A stretch of DNA of 5,508 bases from Actinomycetota bacterium. Its GTDB lineage: Bacteria; Actinomycetota; Actinomycetes; Actinomycetales; Microbacteriaceae. The notes beneath the pieces are model-generated. The model worked only from the letters and a program-made list of their open reading frames with translations. It did not search any database and was not told the origin of the DNA. The position numbers were made by a program, and so were the translations under genes. The number at the start of each line of letters is the position of its first letter. The first letter of the stretch is position 1. Below, in pieces: positions 1 through 5,249 of this stretch. The stretch covers positions 1-5,508 of the forward strand of contig JAHIOK010000053.1 of the NCBI GenBank assembly GCA_018895315.1, read 5' to 3'.

Positions 1-582
1 GATGCCCGCCGCGAGGGTGAGCGGCAGGTGCAGCCACATCGGGAGATCGAGATTGAAGCTCACGAGAGCGGCGGTCGCCGCACCGATGAGCATCTGGCCG
101 CGGGCGCCGATGTTGAACAGCCCGACGCGGAAGGCGAGGGCGATGCCGAGGCCGGCGGCAATCAACGGGGCGGCGAACCCGAGCGTGTTGGTGAGCGGGC
201 GGATCGCGCCGTCGAAGTCCTGCGCGCGCGAGTTGAAGATCGCTCCGCGGAACAGCGCCTCGTAGGCGCCGTAGATCGAGTTCCAGACGGCCGAGAGCAG
301 GTCGGTCGGCCGCGCGAAGAAGTAGCCCGCGGCCTCTTGCACCTTCGCATCGGTGATCGCGATCAGAACGCCGCCGACGACCAGCGCGAGCACGACCGCG
401 AGGATCGTTGTCACGACGCTGCCGCGGAGCAATTCGCGGATGAACACGTTCGACCGGGGCGGCGACTCGACGCTCGACGCGCCAGGCTCGGGGGTGCCGG
501 TCAGCGGACCTGCCACCGTGGGCAGCTGTTCCGGAGGCACGCCGTCGGGCTCCGGTCCTGCTCCAGGAACTCGATCGCTCAT
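1..582 (-). CDS. Nucleoside-type ABC importer permease, N-terminal 194 residues (partial)
   Basis: This is an integral membrane permease of the branched-chain/sugar/nucleoside permease superfamily (BPD_transp_2), the type that works with BMP-family binding proteins. It would form half of the channel that moves the substrate across the cytoplasmic membrane. I read it directly from the minus strand; the window edge cuts the 3' end, leaving 194 codons. Residues 1-46 are a Pro- and Gly-rich tail, probably cytoplasmic. Hydrophobic segments lie near 54-76, 133-152 and 158-176. The motif FNIGARGQMLIGA at 156-168 is characteristic of this family. The ATG sits in an ATGA overlap with the ATPase stop codon (4 bp shared), and a GGAGG ribosome-binding site at 590-594, inside the ATPase gene, is 7 bases upstream, so the start is well supported and translation is probably coupled. 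A second permease usually follows in such operons, but that lies outside the window. The substrate being a nucleoside is inferred from the family. Confidence 0.9.
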   Translation of the reverse strand, partial: MSDRVPGAGPEPDGVPPEQLPTVAGPLTGTPEPGASSVESPPRSNVFIRELLRGSVVTTILAVVLALVVGGVLIAITDAKVQEAAGYFFARPTDLLSAVWNSIYGAYEALFRGAIFNSRAQDFDGAIRPLTNTLGFAAPLIAAGLGIALAFRVGLFNIGARGQMLIGAATAALVSFNLDLPMWLHLPLTLAAGI

Positions 583-2096
583 GCTGCGTCCTCCGTGCCG
601 GTTTCGCCGGCCATCAGCAGGCCGAGCACATCGCGCGGGGTGTCGCCCGGCACGATGCCGACGATGCCGCCGCGGTACATCACCGCGATCCGGTCGGCGA
701 GGGCAGCGACCTCGTCGAGCTCGGTCGAGACGACGACCACCGGGATGCCGGCATCCCGTGTTTCGATGATGCGCTTGTGGATGAATTCGATGGATCCGAC
801 ATCGACCCCGCGCGTCGGCTGCGACGCGAGGAAGAGGCGCAGCTCGCGACTGAGCTCGCGGGCGATCACGACTTTCTGCTGGTTTCCGCCGGAGAGCGCA
901 CCGGCGGGCGAAGACGGCCCCTGCGTGCGGATGTCGAACTCGGCGATGCGATCGCGCGCGAACTGATCGAGCGCCGCCCGGCGGATCGTACCGCCGACGG
1001 AGAACGTGGGGTCGCTCGAGCGATCGAGAATCAGGTTCTCGGCGACGGTGAAAGAGCCGACCAGGCCGTCTTCCTGACGGTCCTCGGGCACGAATCCGAC
1101 GCCTTCGTCGAGGATGCCGCGCACGCTCCTTCCGACGAGCTCCGTGTCGCCGAGACGGATCGAGCCCGTCACCCGCTCTTGCAGGCCGATGATCGCCTCC
1201 GCCAGTTCGGTCTGGCCGTTGCCCTGCACGCCAGCGATCGCGAGCACCTCCCCGGGGTAGACCTCGAAGTTCACGTTGTCGACGACGACAGAGCCTGTGG
1301 CAGTCAGCACGCGGAGGTCTTTGACGACGAGCCCGGCTCCTTCGCCGCGCTGGGGTGGGTTCTTGTGCACCGTCAGCTCGACGGCGCGGCCCACCATGAG
1401 GGAGGCCAGTTCGGTGTTGGATGCCGTGGGGCTCGCCTCGCCGACGACCTTGCCGAGCCGGATGACTGTGATGCGGTCGGCGACTTCGCGCACCTCACGC
1501 AGCTTGTGAGTGATGAACACGATGGATGTGCCTTCATCGCGAAGCTGACGCATGATGCCCATCAACTCGTCGGTCTCCTGCGGCGTGAGCACGGCGGTCG
1601 GCTCGTCGAAGACGAGCACGCGAGCGTCGCGGGCGAGCGCCTTGATGATCTCGACACGCTGCTGAACGCCGACGGGGAGATCGCCCACGATCGCGTCGGG
1701 ATCGACCTCGAAGCCGAACCTCTCGGCGACGGCACGCACATGGGCGCGGGCTTTCGGCAAGTCGAGCGCGCCGAACGCCTTCGTGCTCTCGTGCCCGAGC
1801 ATGACGTTCTCGGCGACGGTGAAGACGGGAATGAGCATGAAGTGCTGATGCACCATGCCGATACCGGAGGTCATCGCGTCGCCCGGACCCCGGAAGTTCT
1901 GCACGACGTCGTCCAGCAGGATCTCGCCCTCGTCGGCCTGATAGAGACCGTAAAGGACGTTCATCAATGTGGACTTCCCCGCGCCGTTCTCACCGAGGAG
2001 CGCGTGGATCTCGCCGGGTTGGACCACCAGATCGATGTGGTCGTTCGCGACGAGGCTGCCGAACCGCTTGGTGATCCCGCGGAGCTCGAGCTTCAT
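579..2096 (-). CDS. Nucleoside/sugar-type ABC importer ATPase with two nucleotide-binding domains
   Basis: This cytoplasmic ATPase (505 residues) powers the importer encoded around it. It carries two ABC domains in one chain, like RbsA, MglA and YufO. Domain 1 has Walker A GENGAGKST (35-43), the signature variant VGVQQ (142-146) in place of LSGGQ, Walker B LVFDEP (161-166) and the switch His197 in ITHK. Domain 2 has a degenerate Walker A, GNGQTE (292-297), without Lys-Ser/Thr, an intact signature LSGGNQQ (401-407), and ASQPTRG (424-430) where Asp-Glu would normally close Walker B. This asymmetry, with one catalytic and one degenerate site, is normal for the family and not a defect. I chose ATG at 2096 because the protein then begins MKLELRGITKRFG, the usual first strand of the domain; a longer start at 2225 would run into the preceding gene. 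The ribosome-binding site is weak (AGGG, 2105-2108, 8 bases upstream). The gene overlaps the permease by 4 bp and lies 94 bp behind the lipoprotein gene. Nucleoside specificity is inferred from the BMP partner. Confidence 0.95.
   Translation of the reverse strand: MKLELRGITKRFGSLVANDHIDLVVQPGEIHALLGENGAGKSTLMNVLYGLYQADEGEILLDDVVQNFRGPGDAMTSGIGMVHQHFMLIPVFTVAENVMLGHESTKAFGALDLPKARAHVRAVAERFGFEVDPDAIVGDLPVGVQQRVEIIKALARDARVLVFDEPTAVLTPQETDELMGIMRQLRDEGTSIVFITHKLREVREVADRITVIRLGKVVGEASPTASNTELASLMVGRAVELTVHKNPPQRGEGAGLVVKDLRVLTATGSVVVDNVNFEVYPGEVLAIAGVQGNGQTELAEAIIGLQERVTGSIRLGDTELVGRSVRGILDEGVGFVPEDRQEDGLVGSFTVAENLILDRSSDPTFSVGGTIRRAALDQFARDRIAEFDIRTQGPSSPAGALSGGNQQKVVIARELSRELRLFLASQPTRGVDVGSIEFIHKRIIETRDAGIPVVVVSTELDEVAALADRIAVMYRGGIVGIVPGDTPRDVLGLLMAGETGTEDAA
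741..758. repeat. 18-bp perfect palindrome inside the ATPase gene
   Basis: CGGGATGCCGGCATCCCG reads the same on both strands. It lies in the second nucleotide-binding domain, where it encodes Asp-Ala-Gly-Ile-Pro (residues 448-452) and neighbouring bases, so protein constraint explains part of it. It is also a head-to-head pair of the heptamer GGATGCC, which recurs through this window. No function can be assigned from sequence alone. Confidence 0.5.
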
Positions 2097-2136
2097 ACTG
2101 TGCACCCTATCCAGAAAGGCGAAAGGCCAGAAAGGA

Positions 2137-2176
2137 ACGCGGCCGGAGGGAATGCGAGGCATCCATCCGGCCGCGT
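2137..2176 (-). terminator. Stem-loop between lipoprotein and ATPase genes (leaky terminator or mRNA stabiliser)
   Basis: The stem has an 11-bp perfect inverted repeat (ACGCGGCCGGA at one end, its complement at the other) around an 18-base loop. Part of the loop can pair again (GATGC with GCATT around CTC), giving a long composite hairpin. It begins 14 bases after the lipoprotein stop codon. On the transcribed minus strand the stem is followed directly by TTCCTTTCTGG, an imperfect T-rich tract, and then by a second CCTTTCTGG copy (direct repeat at 2111-2119 and 2127-2135). The arrangement fits an intrinsic terminator with partial read-through, or a 3' structure that protects the lipoprotein message. 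Either would give more binding protein than ATPase, as importers often need; this role is inferred. Confidence 0.65.
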
Positions 2177-2190
2177 CAGAACCCGCGTGA

Positions 2191-3333
2191 TTACGGCGAG
2201 CTGGGCGAGGTGACCTTGAGCTCACCCGAGATGATCTGCGCCTGGAGCTTTGCGAGCTCGTCGGTCAGACCGGCCGGCAGCTTGCTCTCGAAGTCGTGGA
2301 ACGACGAGAGGCCGACGCCTTCGTTCGCGAGCGTGCCGACGTACGGCGTCGGGTCGAAGTTGCCCTCGGCGGCCGAGACGACCGCGTCGTGCACCGCGGA
2401 GTCGATGCGCTTCATGATCGACACCAGGGTGACGCCGGCGACCGACGGGTCGGCGACGGCAAGGTCGGAGTCGACACCGATCATGACGGTGTCCTTCTTG
2501 CTGTCGGCGATCGCCGCGGCGGCGCTCTGGTAGATCGGGCCACCGACGGGCAGCAGCACGTCGACACCCTGGTCGAGAATGCCCTGGGAGGTCTGCTTGG
2601 CGGTGTCGTTGGCCGCGAAGCCACCGGTGAACGCACCGGTCTGAGCCTTGACATCCCAGCCGAACGTCTGGACGTTCTTGCTCTTGTCGGTGTTGAACTT
2701 CGCGACGCCGTCGATGAAGCCGTCCATGAAGATCGTCACCGGCGGAATCTGGATGCCGCCGACCGTGCCGACCTTGTTGACGCCGGCTGCATCCGACCAC
2801 GCCGCCGCGGCGTAGCCGCCGAGGTAGGCCGCCTGGACCGTGTCGAACAGCAGGGGCTTGATGTTCGGGGCATCGGTCTTGCCGTCACCTGTGGGCTTGC
2901 CGTCCTTGCCGGTCGCGCCGGTGTTGTCGGCGCGGTCATCGATGATGGCGTAGTTGATCTTCGGGTTCGCCAGCGCCGAGGTCACGGTGTCGGCAGAGAG
3001 CTTGAAGCCGACCGAAATGATGAACGTGCAGCCTTCGGCGACGAGGTTCTCCAGGTTGGGCGCATAGTCGTTCGCCGAGCTGGATTCAACCTCGATGGCC
3101 TTGACGCCGAGTTCGCCGGCGGCCTTGTCCATGCCCTCTTTCGCGGACTGGTTGAACGACTTGTCGTTCCATCCGCCGTCGTCGGAGACGATGCAGGGCT
3201 GGAAGCCCGCGACCGCAGTGGGGCCGGCAGTGGTCGAACCGGCGGTCGGTGCCGAGCCACAGCCGGCGAGAGCGACGAGCAGCCCCGCGACAGCGGTGAC
3301 GCCGATGAGCTTTCGGGTGGTTGAGATGGTCAA
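2191..3333 (-). CDS. BMP-family (basic membrane protein / nucleoside-binding) lipoprotein
   Basis: This is the extracytoplasmic substrate-binding lipoprotein of the importer, of the Bmp family (PnrA/TmpC, Med, BmpA relatives), whose characterised members bind purine nucleosides. Read from TTG at 3333 it has 380 residues: a short basic N-terminus, a hydrophobic signal segment (9-23) and lipobox LAGC with acylated Cys25, then a Ser/Thr/Gly/Ala-rich linker. The mature domain starts with the family hallmark DDGGWNDKSFNQ (51-62); GVDSD (286-290) matches the conserved ligand-side Asp segment. A Gly/Lys/Asp/Thr-rich loop near 136-157 looks longer than in family members I know. Cys47 and Cys102 are the only mature cysteines besides the lipidated one. 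I chose TTG over upstream ATGs (3348, 3414) because GGAGG at 3340-3344 lies 6 bases before it and because it leaves a standard short signal peptide. It is the first gene of the operon. Nucleoside binding is inferred from family, not shown. Confidence 0.93.
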   Translation of the reverse strand: MTISTTRKLIGVTAVAGLLVALAGCGSAPTAGSTTAGPTAVAGFQPCIVSDDGGWNDKSFNQSAKEGMDKAAGELGVKAIEVESSSANDYAPNLENLVAEGCTFIISVGFKLSADTVTSALANPKINYAIIDDRADNTGATGKDGKPTGDGKTDAPNIKPLLFDTVQAAYLGGYAAAAWSDAAGVNKVGTVGGIQIPPVTIFMDGFIDGVAKFNTDKSKNVQTFGWDVKAQTGAFTGGFAANDTAKQTSQGILDQGVDVLLPVGGPIYQSAAAAIADSKKDTVMIGVDSDLAVADPSVAGVTLVSIMKRIDSAVHDAVVSAAEGNFDPTPYVGTLANEGVGLSSFHDFESKLPAGLTDELAKLQAQIISGELKVTSPSSP

Positions 3334-3339
3334 CTCATG

Positions 3340-3344
3340 CCTCC
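3340..3344 (-). promoter_or_regulatory. Ribosome-binding site that sets the TTG start of the lipoprotein gene
   Basis: GGAGG on the minus strand stands 6 bases upstream of TTG at 3333. The in-frame ATG at 3348 lies upstream of this site and has no ribosome-binding sequence of its own. An out-of-frame ATG at 3338 would be one base from the site and stops after two codons (ATG AGT TGA), overlapping the TTG. Confidence 0.75.
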
Positions 3345-3354
3345 ACATCGATGA

Positions 3355-3373
3355 ACCCGCGGACATCGCGGGT
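3355..3373 (-). promoter_or_regulatory. Leader hairpin just upstream of the lipoprotein ribosome-binding site
   Basis: ACCCGCG and CGCGGGT form a perfect 7-bp stem with a 5-base loop (ATGTC in the RNA). The hairpin ends 10 bases before the GGAGG. A competing inverted repeat, GGGTA (minus-strand sense, 3387-3391) with TACCC (3370-3374), shares the 3370-3373 bases, so both cannot form together. This could be a stabilising 5' structure or a simple switch; the sequence does not decide. Confidence 0.45.
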
Positions 3374-3382
3374 AGACCTATG

Positions 3383-3412
3383 AAGTTACCCAGTGTGACG
3401 TTCCCCTTGCAC
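3383..3412 (-). promoter_or_regulatory. Possible promoter of the lipoprotein operon
   Basis: On the minus strand TAACTT (3383-3388) fits the actinobacterial -10 pattern TAnnnT, and GTGCAA (3407-3412) lies 18 bases upstream as a weak -35 (3 of 6 matches to TTGACA). Transcription would start near 3376, putting the leader hairpin close to the 5' end. The match is weak and could be chance. Confidence 0.25.
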
Positions 3413-3416
3413 ACCG

Positions 3417-3443
3417 ATAACCGGTCACTCGGCTAATGGTTAT
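3417..3443. promoter_or_regulatory. Inverted repeat ATAACC-N15-GGTTAT, possible operator
   Basis: Two 6-bp arms, at 3417-3422 and 3438-3443, form an interrupted dyad in the 142-bp gap between manC and the lipoprotein gene, upstream of the putative promoter. The spacing of about two helical turns between arm centres suits a dimeric regulator. I cannot name a protein family for it. Confidence 0.25.
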
Positions 3444-3446
3444 GAA

Positions 3447-3463
3447 CCCGCAACAGAAGCGGG
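3447..3463 (-). terminator. Weak hairpin after manC, possible terminator
   Basis: CCCGC and GCGGG pair around a 7-base loop, 12 bases past the manC stop codon. The following minus-strand bases (TTCATAACCATT) hold only scattered Ts, so termination would be weak. It is the only candidate between manC and the importer operon; read-through into the operon is therefore possible. Confidence 0.3.
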
Positions 3464-3475
3464 CGCCGGTGGAAG

Positions 3476-4591
3476 TCAGAGAACGTCGCTGCGACCCGTG
3501 AGCTTCAATGCGTCGACGACGCCCTTGACCCGCTGGGCGTTCTCGCTCGTGGTGACGAGCAGTGCATCCTCGGTGTCGACGACGACGATGTCCTGCACGC
3601 CGATCAGGCTGATGACCCGCTTGGTCTGCGAGACCACGATGCCGCTGGAGGCATCCGAGAGCACGCGGGCATTCGGCCCGAGGATCGCGAGGTCGTTCTT
3701 GCGCCCGTGCGAGTTGAGCTTCGCGAGGCTCGCGAAGTCTCCGACGTCGTCCCAGTCGAAGTGCCCGGGGATCACCGCCAGACGCCCCTTCTCCGCCGCG
3801 GGCTCCGCAACCGCGTAGTCGATGGCGATTTTCGTGATCGAGGGCCATACCCGGTCGACCACGGGTCCGCGCGCGGCGTGGTCGTCCCACACCTCGGCGA
3901 GGTCCATGAGCCCGGCGTAGAGGTGCGGCTGGTTCTCGGCGATCTCGCCGAGCAGCACGTCGGCGCGCGCGATGAACATGCCGGCGTTCCAGAGGTAGGA
4001 GCGGTCGGCAAAATACTCTTTCGCCGTCTCGAGGTCAGGCTTCTCGACGAAGCGCTCCACGTACGCGGATTCCGGCGCGCCGTCGATCTCGAGCTCGCCG
4101 CCCTTCTTGATGTAGCCGAAGCCGACGGACGGCTCGGTCGGCTGAATGCCGATCGTGCAGATGTAGCCCTCACGGGCGACGGACACGGCCTGCTGCACGG
4201 CGAACTCGAAGGTGCGTGCACCTCGGATGACGTGGTCGGCCGCGAACGAGCCGATGATCACGTCCGGCTCGCGCCTGACCAGAATGGCGGCGGCCAGGCC
4301 GATGGCGGCCGCCGAGTCGCGAGGCTCGGACTCGAGAAAGACGTTCTTGTCGGGGATCCCGGGCAGTTCGCGTTCCACCGCCGCACGATGCGCCCGCCCG
4401 GTGACGACCGCGATGCGGTCGGCGCCCGCGAACGGCTCGAGCCGGTCCCATGTGTCGCGCAGCAGTGTCTGCCCCGAGCCGGTGAGATCGTGCAGGAACT
4501 TCGGCGCATCGGCGCGCGACAGCGGCCAGAGCCGGCTGCCGACACCACCCGCGGGAATGACGGCGTAGAAGTTTGGAATCGGATCGACCAT
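3476..4591 (-). CDS. manC: Mannose-1-phosphate guanylyltransferase (GDP-mannose pyrophosphorylase)
   Basis: This cytoplasmic enzyme (EC 2.7.7.13) joins GTP and mannose 1-phosphate to give GDP-mannose and pyrophosphate, the mannosyl donor for glycolipids, glycans and glycoproteins. In the 371-residue product the nucleotidyltransferase loop PAGGVGSRLWPLSR (13-26) is followed by PKFL (30-33), SEPRDSAAAIGLAA (88-101), the ADH metal-site motif (118-120), GFGYI (157-161), FVEKPD (181-186), WNAGMF (201-206) and FDWDDVGDF (278-286). The length and the lack of a C-terminal cupin fit a single-domain form, without the isomerase domain fused in AlgA- or ManC-type bifunctional proteins. The N-terminus MVDPIPNFYAVIPAGG begins the fold almost at once, so the ATG at 4591 is right, yet no ribosome-binding site precedes it; see the -10 candidate at 4598-4603. 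It is transcribed divergently from sdhC. Distinguishing it from other sugar-nucleotide transferases rests on the WNAGMF and FVEKP context. Confidence 0.92.
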   Translation of the reverse strand: MVDPIPNFYAVIPAGGVGSRLWPLSRADAPKFLHDLTGSGQTLLRDTWDRLEPFAGADRIAVVTGRAHRAAVERELPGIPDKNVFLESEPRDSAAAIGLAAAILVRREPDVIIGSFAADHVIRGARTFEFAVQQAVSVAREGYICTIGIQPTEPSVGFGYIKKGGELEIDGAPESAYVERFVEKPDLETAKEYFADRSYLWNAGMFIARADVLLGEIAENQPHLYAGLMDLAEVWDDHAARGPVVDRVWPSITKIAIDYAVAEPAAEKGRLAVIPGHFDWDDVGDFASLAKLNSHGRKNDLAILGPNARVLSDASSGIVVSQTKRVISLIGVQDIVVVDTEDALLVTTSENAQRVKGVVDALKLTGRSDVL

Positions 4592-4597
4592 GACTGA

Positions 4598-4603
4598 AGG
4601 CTA
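4598..4603 (-). promoter_or_regulatory. Candidate -10 element for a leaderless manC transcript
   Basis: TAGCCT on the minus strand matches TAnnnT and ends exactly 6 bases before the manC ATG. That is the spacing seen when transcription begins on the A of the start codon. The lack of any ribosome-binding site agrees. No good -35 is visible at 16-18 bases upstream. Confidence 0.45.
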
Positions 4604-4641
4604 CCGGCGCCGCGTCTGCGCGACCGGGACTTCTGACCAAT

Positions 4642-4655
4642 CGCCTCCGGAGGCG
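4642..4655. promoter_or_regulatory. 14-bp perfect palindrome in the manC-sdhC divergent region
   Basis: CGCCTCCGGAGGCG is self-complementary with no spacer. It lies about 50-65 bp upstream of manC. TGACC (4634-4638) and GGTCA (4655-4659) add a looser inverted repeat around it. It may be an operator for manC or part of a transcript structure. No regulator family is recognised. Confidence 0.35.
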
Positions 4656-4663
4656 GTCATTTA

Positions 4664-4677
4664 TCTCGACGTCGAGA
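4664..4677. promoter_or_regulatory. 14-bp perfect palindrome TCTCGACGTCGAGA, possible operator
   Basis: The palindrome is exact over 14 bp and continues imperfectly on both sides (TT before, AA after). It lies 4 bp left of the iron-box-like palindrome, with centres 18 bp apart. Compact dyads of this kind are typical of MarR- or TetR-type dimers, but the family assignment is only a guess. Confidence 0.4.
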
Positions 4678-4681
4678 GAAG

Positions 4682-4695
4682 TTAGGCCTGCCTAA
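4682..4695. promoter_or_regulatory. Iron-box-like palindrome TTAGGCCTGCCTAA (DtxR/IdeR type)
   Basis: TTAGGC and GCCTAA flank CT in a perfect 6-2-6 dyad. Compared with the classical 19-bp DtxR/IdeR box, 11 of its first 14 positions agree, including TTAGG and GCCTAA; the last 5 positions match poorly. If sdhC is transcribed from the -10 at 4720-4725, the dyad would centre about 43 bp before the start, next to a poor -35. This suits an activator better than a repressor. Succinate dehydrogenase needs haem and three iron-sulfur clusters, so iron control is reasonable, but binding is inferred. Confidence 0.5.
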
Positions 4696-4719
4696 TCGCC
4701 CCTCCCACTGAGACGGGAA

Positions 4720-4725
4720 TAGGAT
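4720..4725 (+). promoter_or_regulatory. sdhC: Candidate -10 element of the sdhC promoter
   Basis: TAGGAT matches the actinobacterial TAnnnT -10 pattern. The -35 region 17-18 bases upstream (TCGCCC) does not resemble TTGACA, so the promoter may need an activator. Transcription would start near 4732 and leave a leader of about 77 bases. Confidence 0.45.
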
Positions 4726-4746
4726 GATTTCAGCGCCCGTGTGACG

Positions 4747-4782
4747 CCAGGAGCTTCGGCTCCGTGGGGCAGTGACCGCCCC
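4747..4782 (+). ncRNA. Structured sdhC leader: C(UUCG)G hairpin and overlapping second hairpin
   Basis: GGAGC-TTCG-GCTCC (4750-4763) forms a 5-bp stem closed by the very stable C(UUCG)G tetraloop; CCA (4747-4749) can extend it by pairing with TGG (4765-4767) past one bulged G. A second hairpin pairs GGGGC (4766-4770) with GCCCC (4778-4782) over a 7-base loop and shares two bases with that extension. No T-tract follows, so this is not a standard terminator. It lies 27 bases before the sdhC start. Role unknown: mRNA stability or translational control are possible. Confidence 0.5.
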
Positions 4783-4808
4783 CGACGACGAGTTCGACCC
4801 AGGAAGGG

Positions 4809-5249
4809 ATGGCCGTGTCCGCACCAGCACGCGTCACACCATCGATATCGGAGACCACCTCGAGGGTTCCCCGAGGAACGCTGTATCGCGGACGTGAAGG
4901 CATGTGGTCGTGGGTGTTGCATCGCATCACCGGCGTCGCCATCTTCTTCTTCCTCCTCGTCCACATTCTCGACACGGCGCTTATCCGCGTCTCCCCCGAG
5001 GCGTACAACGCGGTGATCGGCACCTACAAGAACCCCATCATGGGGATCGGCGAGATCGTTCTCGTCGGCGCGATCGCCTATCACGCCTACAACGGCCTGC
5101 GGATCATGGCGGTCGACTTCTGGTCGAAGGGCGCCAAGTACCAGCGTCAGCTGTGGTGGGGCGTCTGGGGCCTGTGGGTCATCACGATGGCCGGGTTCGT
5201 TCCCCGTCAGCTGATCAATGTGATCGCCGAGATCTCAGGAGTGCACTGA
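4809..5249 (+). CDS. sdhC: Succinate dehydrogenase cytochrome b556 subunit (membrane anchor)
   Basis: SdhC is one of two membrane anchors of succinate dehydrogenase (complex II); it helps hold haem b and the quinone site and passes electrons from the iron-sulfur subunit to the quinone pool. The 146-residue product has a polar N-terminus, then GMWSWVLHRITGV (31-43), which carries the family's Ser-x-x-His-Arg-x-Thr-Gly motif. Three hydrophobic helices lie near 42-60, 80-102 and 115-138. His92 in YHAYNGLR (91-98) aligns with the axial haem ligand segment of E. coli SdhC. AGGAAGGG (4801-4808) touches the ATG at 4809; an in-frame GTG at 4815 has better spacing from it and could be the true start, shortening the protein by two residues. 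The stop TGA shares one base with the sdhD ATG, so translation is coupled. Upstream lie an iron-box-like dyad and a structured leader. Identification is firm; the exact start is open. Confidence 0.95.
   Translation: MAVSAPARVTPSISETTSRVPRGTLYRGREGMWSWVLHRITGVAIFFFLLVHILDTALIRVSPEAYNAVIGTYKNPIMGIGEIVLVGAIAYHAYNGLRIMAVDFWSKGAKYQRQLWWGVWGLWVITMAGFVPRQLINVIAEISGVH

Noticed and set aside
786..825. Degenerate ATP site in the second domain of the ATPase (ASQP in place of DEP) as a possible loss of function
   Set aside because: Degenerate second-domain motifs are normal in RbsA/YufO-type ATPases, so this is not unusual.
777..2213. 478-codon open frame on the plus strand opposite the ATPase gene
   Set aside because: Its product is rich in Asp, Glu, Arg, His and Val without recognisable motifs, as expected opposite a high-GC gene. 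The minus-strand ATPase has every expected motif. The long plus-strand frames at 28-966, 2296-3324 and 3707-4597 fail for the same reason.
2097..2225. Longer start of the ATPase gene at 2225
   Set aside because: It would overlap the end of the lipoprotein gene, run through the stem-loop and add 43 residues unlike the family N-terminus.
3334..3414. Longer starts of the lipoprotein gene at 3414 or 3348
   Set aside because: They would place extra residues before a normal short signal peptide and lack ribosome-binding sites, while TTG at 3333 has GGAGG at ideal spacing.
4170..4640. Minus-strand frame starting with TTG at 4640 near a GGAGG
   Set aside because: The GGAGG is part of the palindrome at 4642-4655 and only 3 bases from the TTG; the frame overlaps manC out of phase and its product is low-complexity Arg/Ala/Gly.
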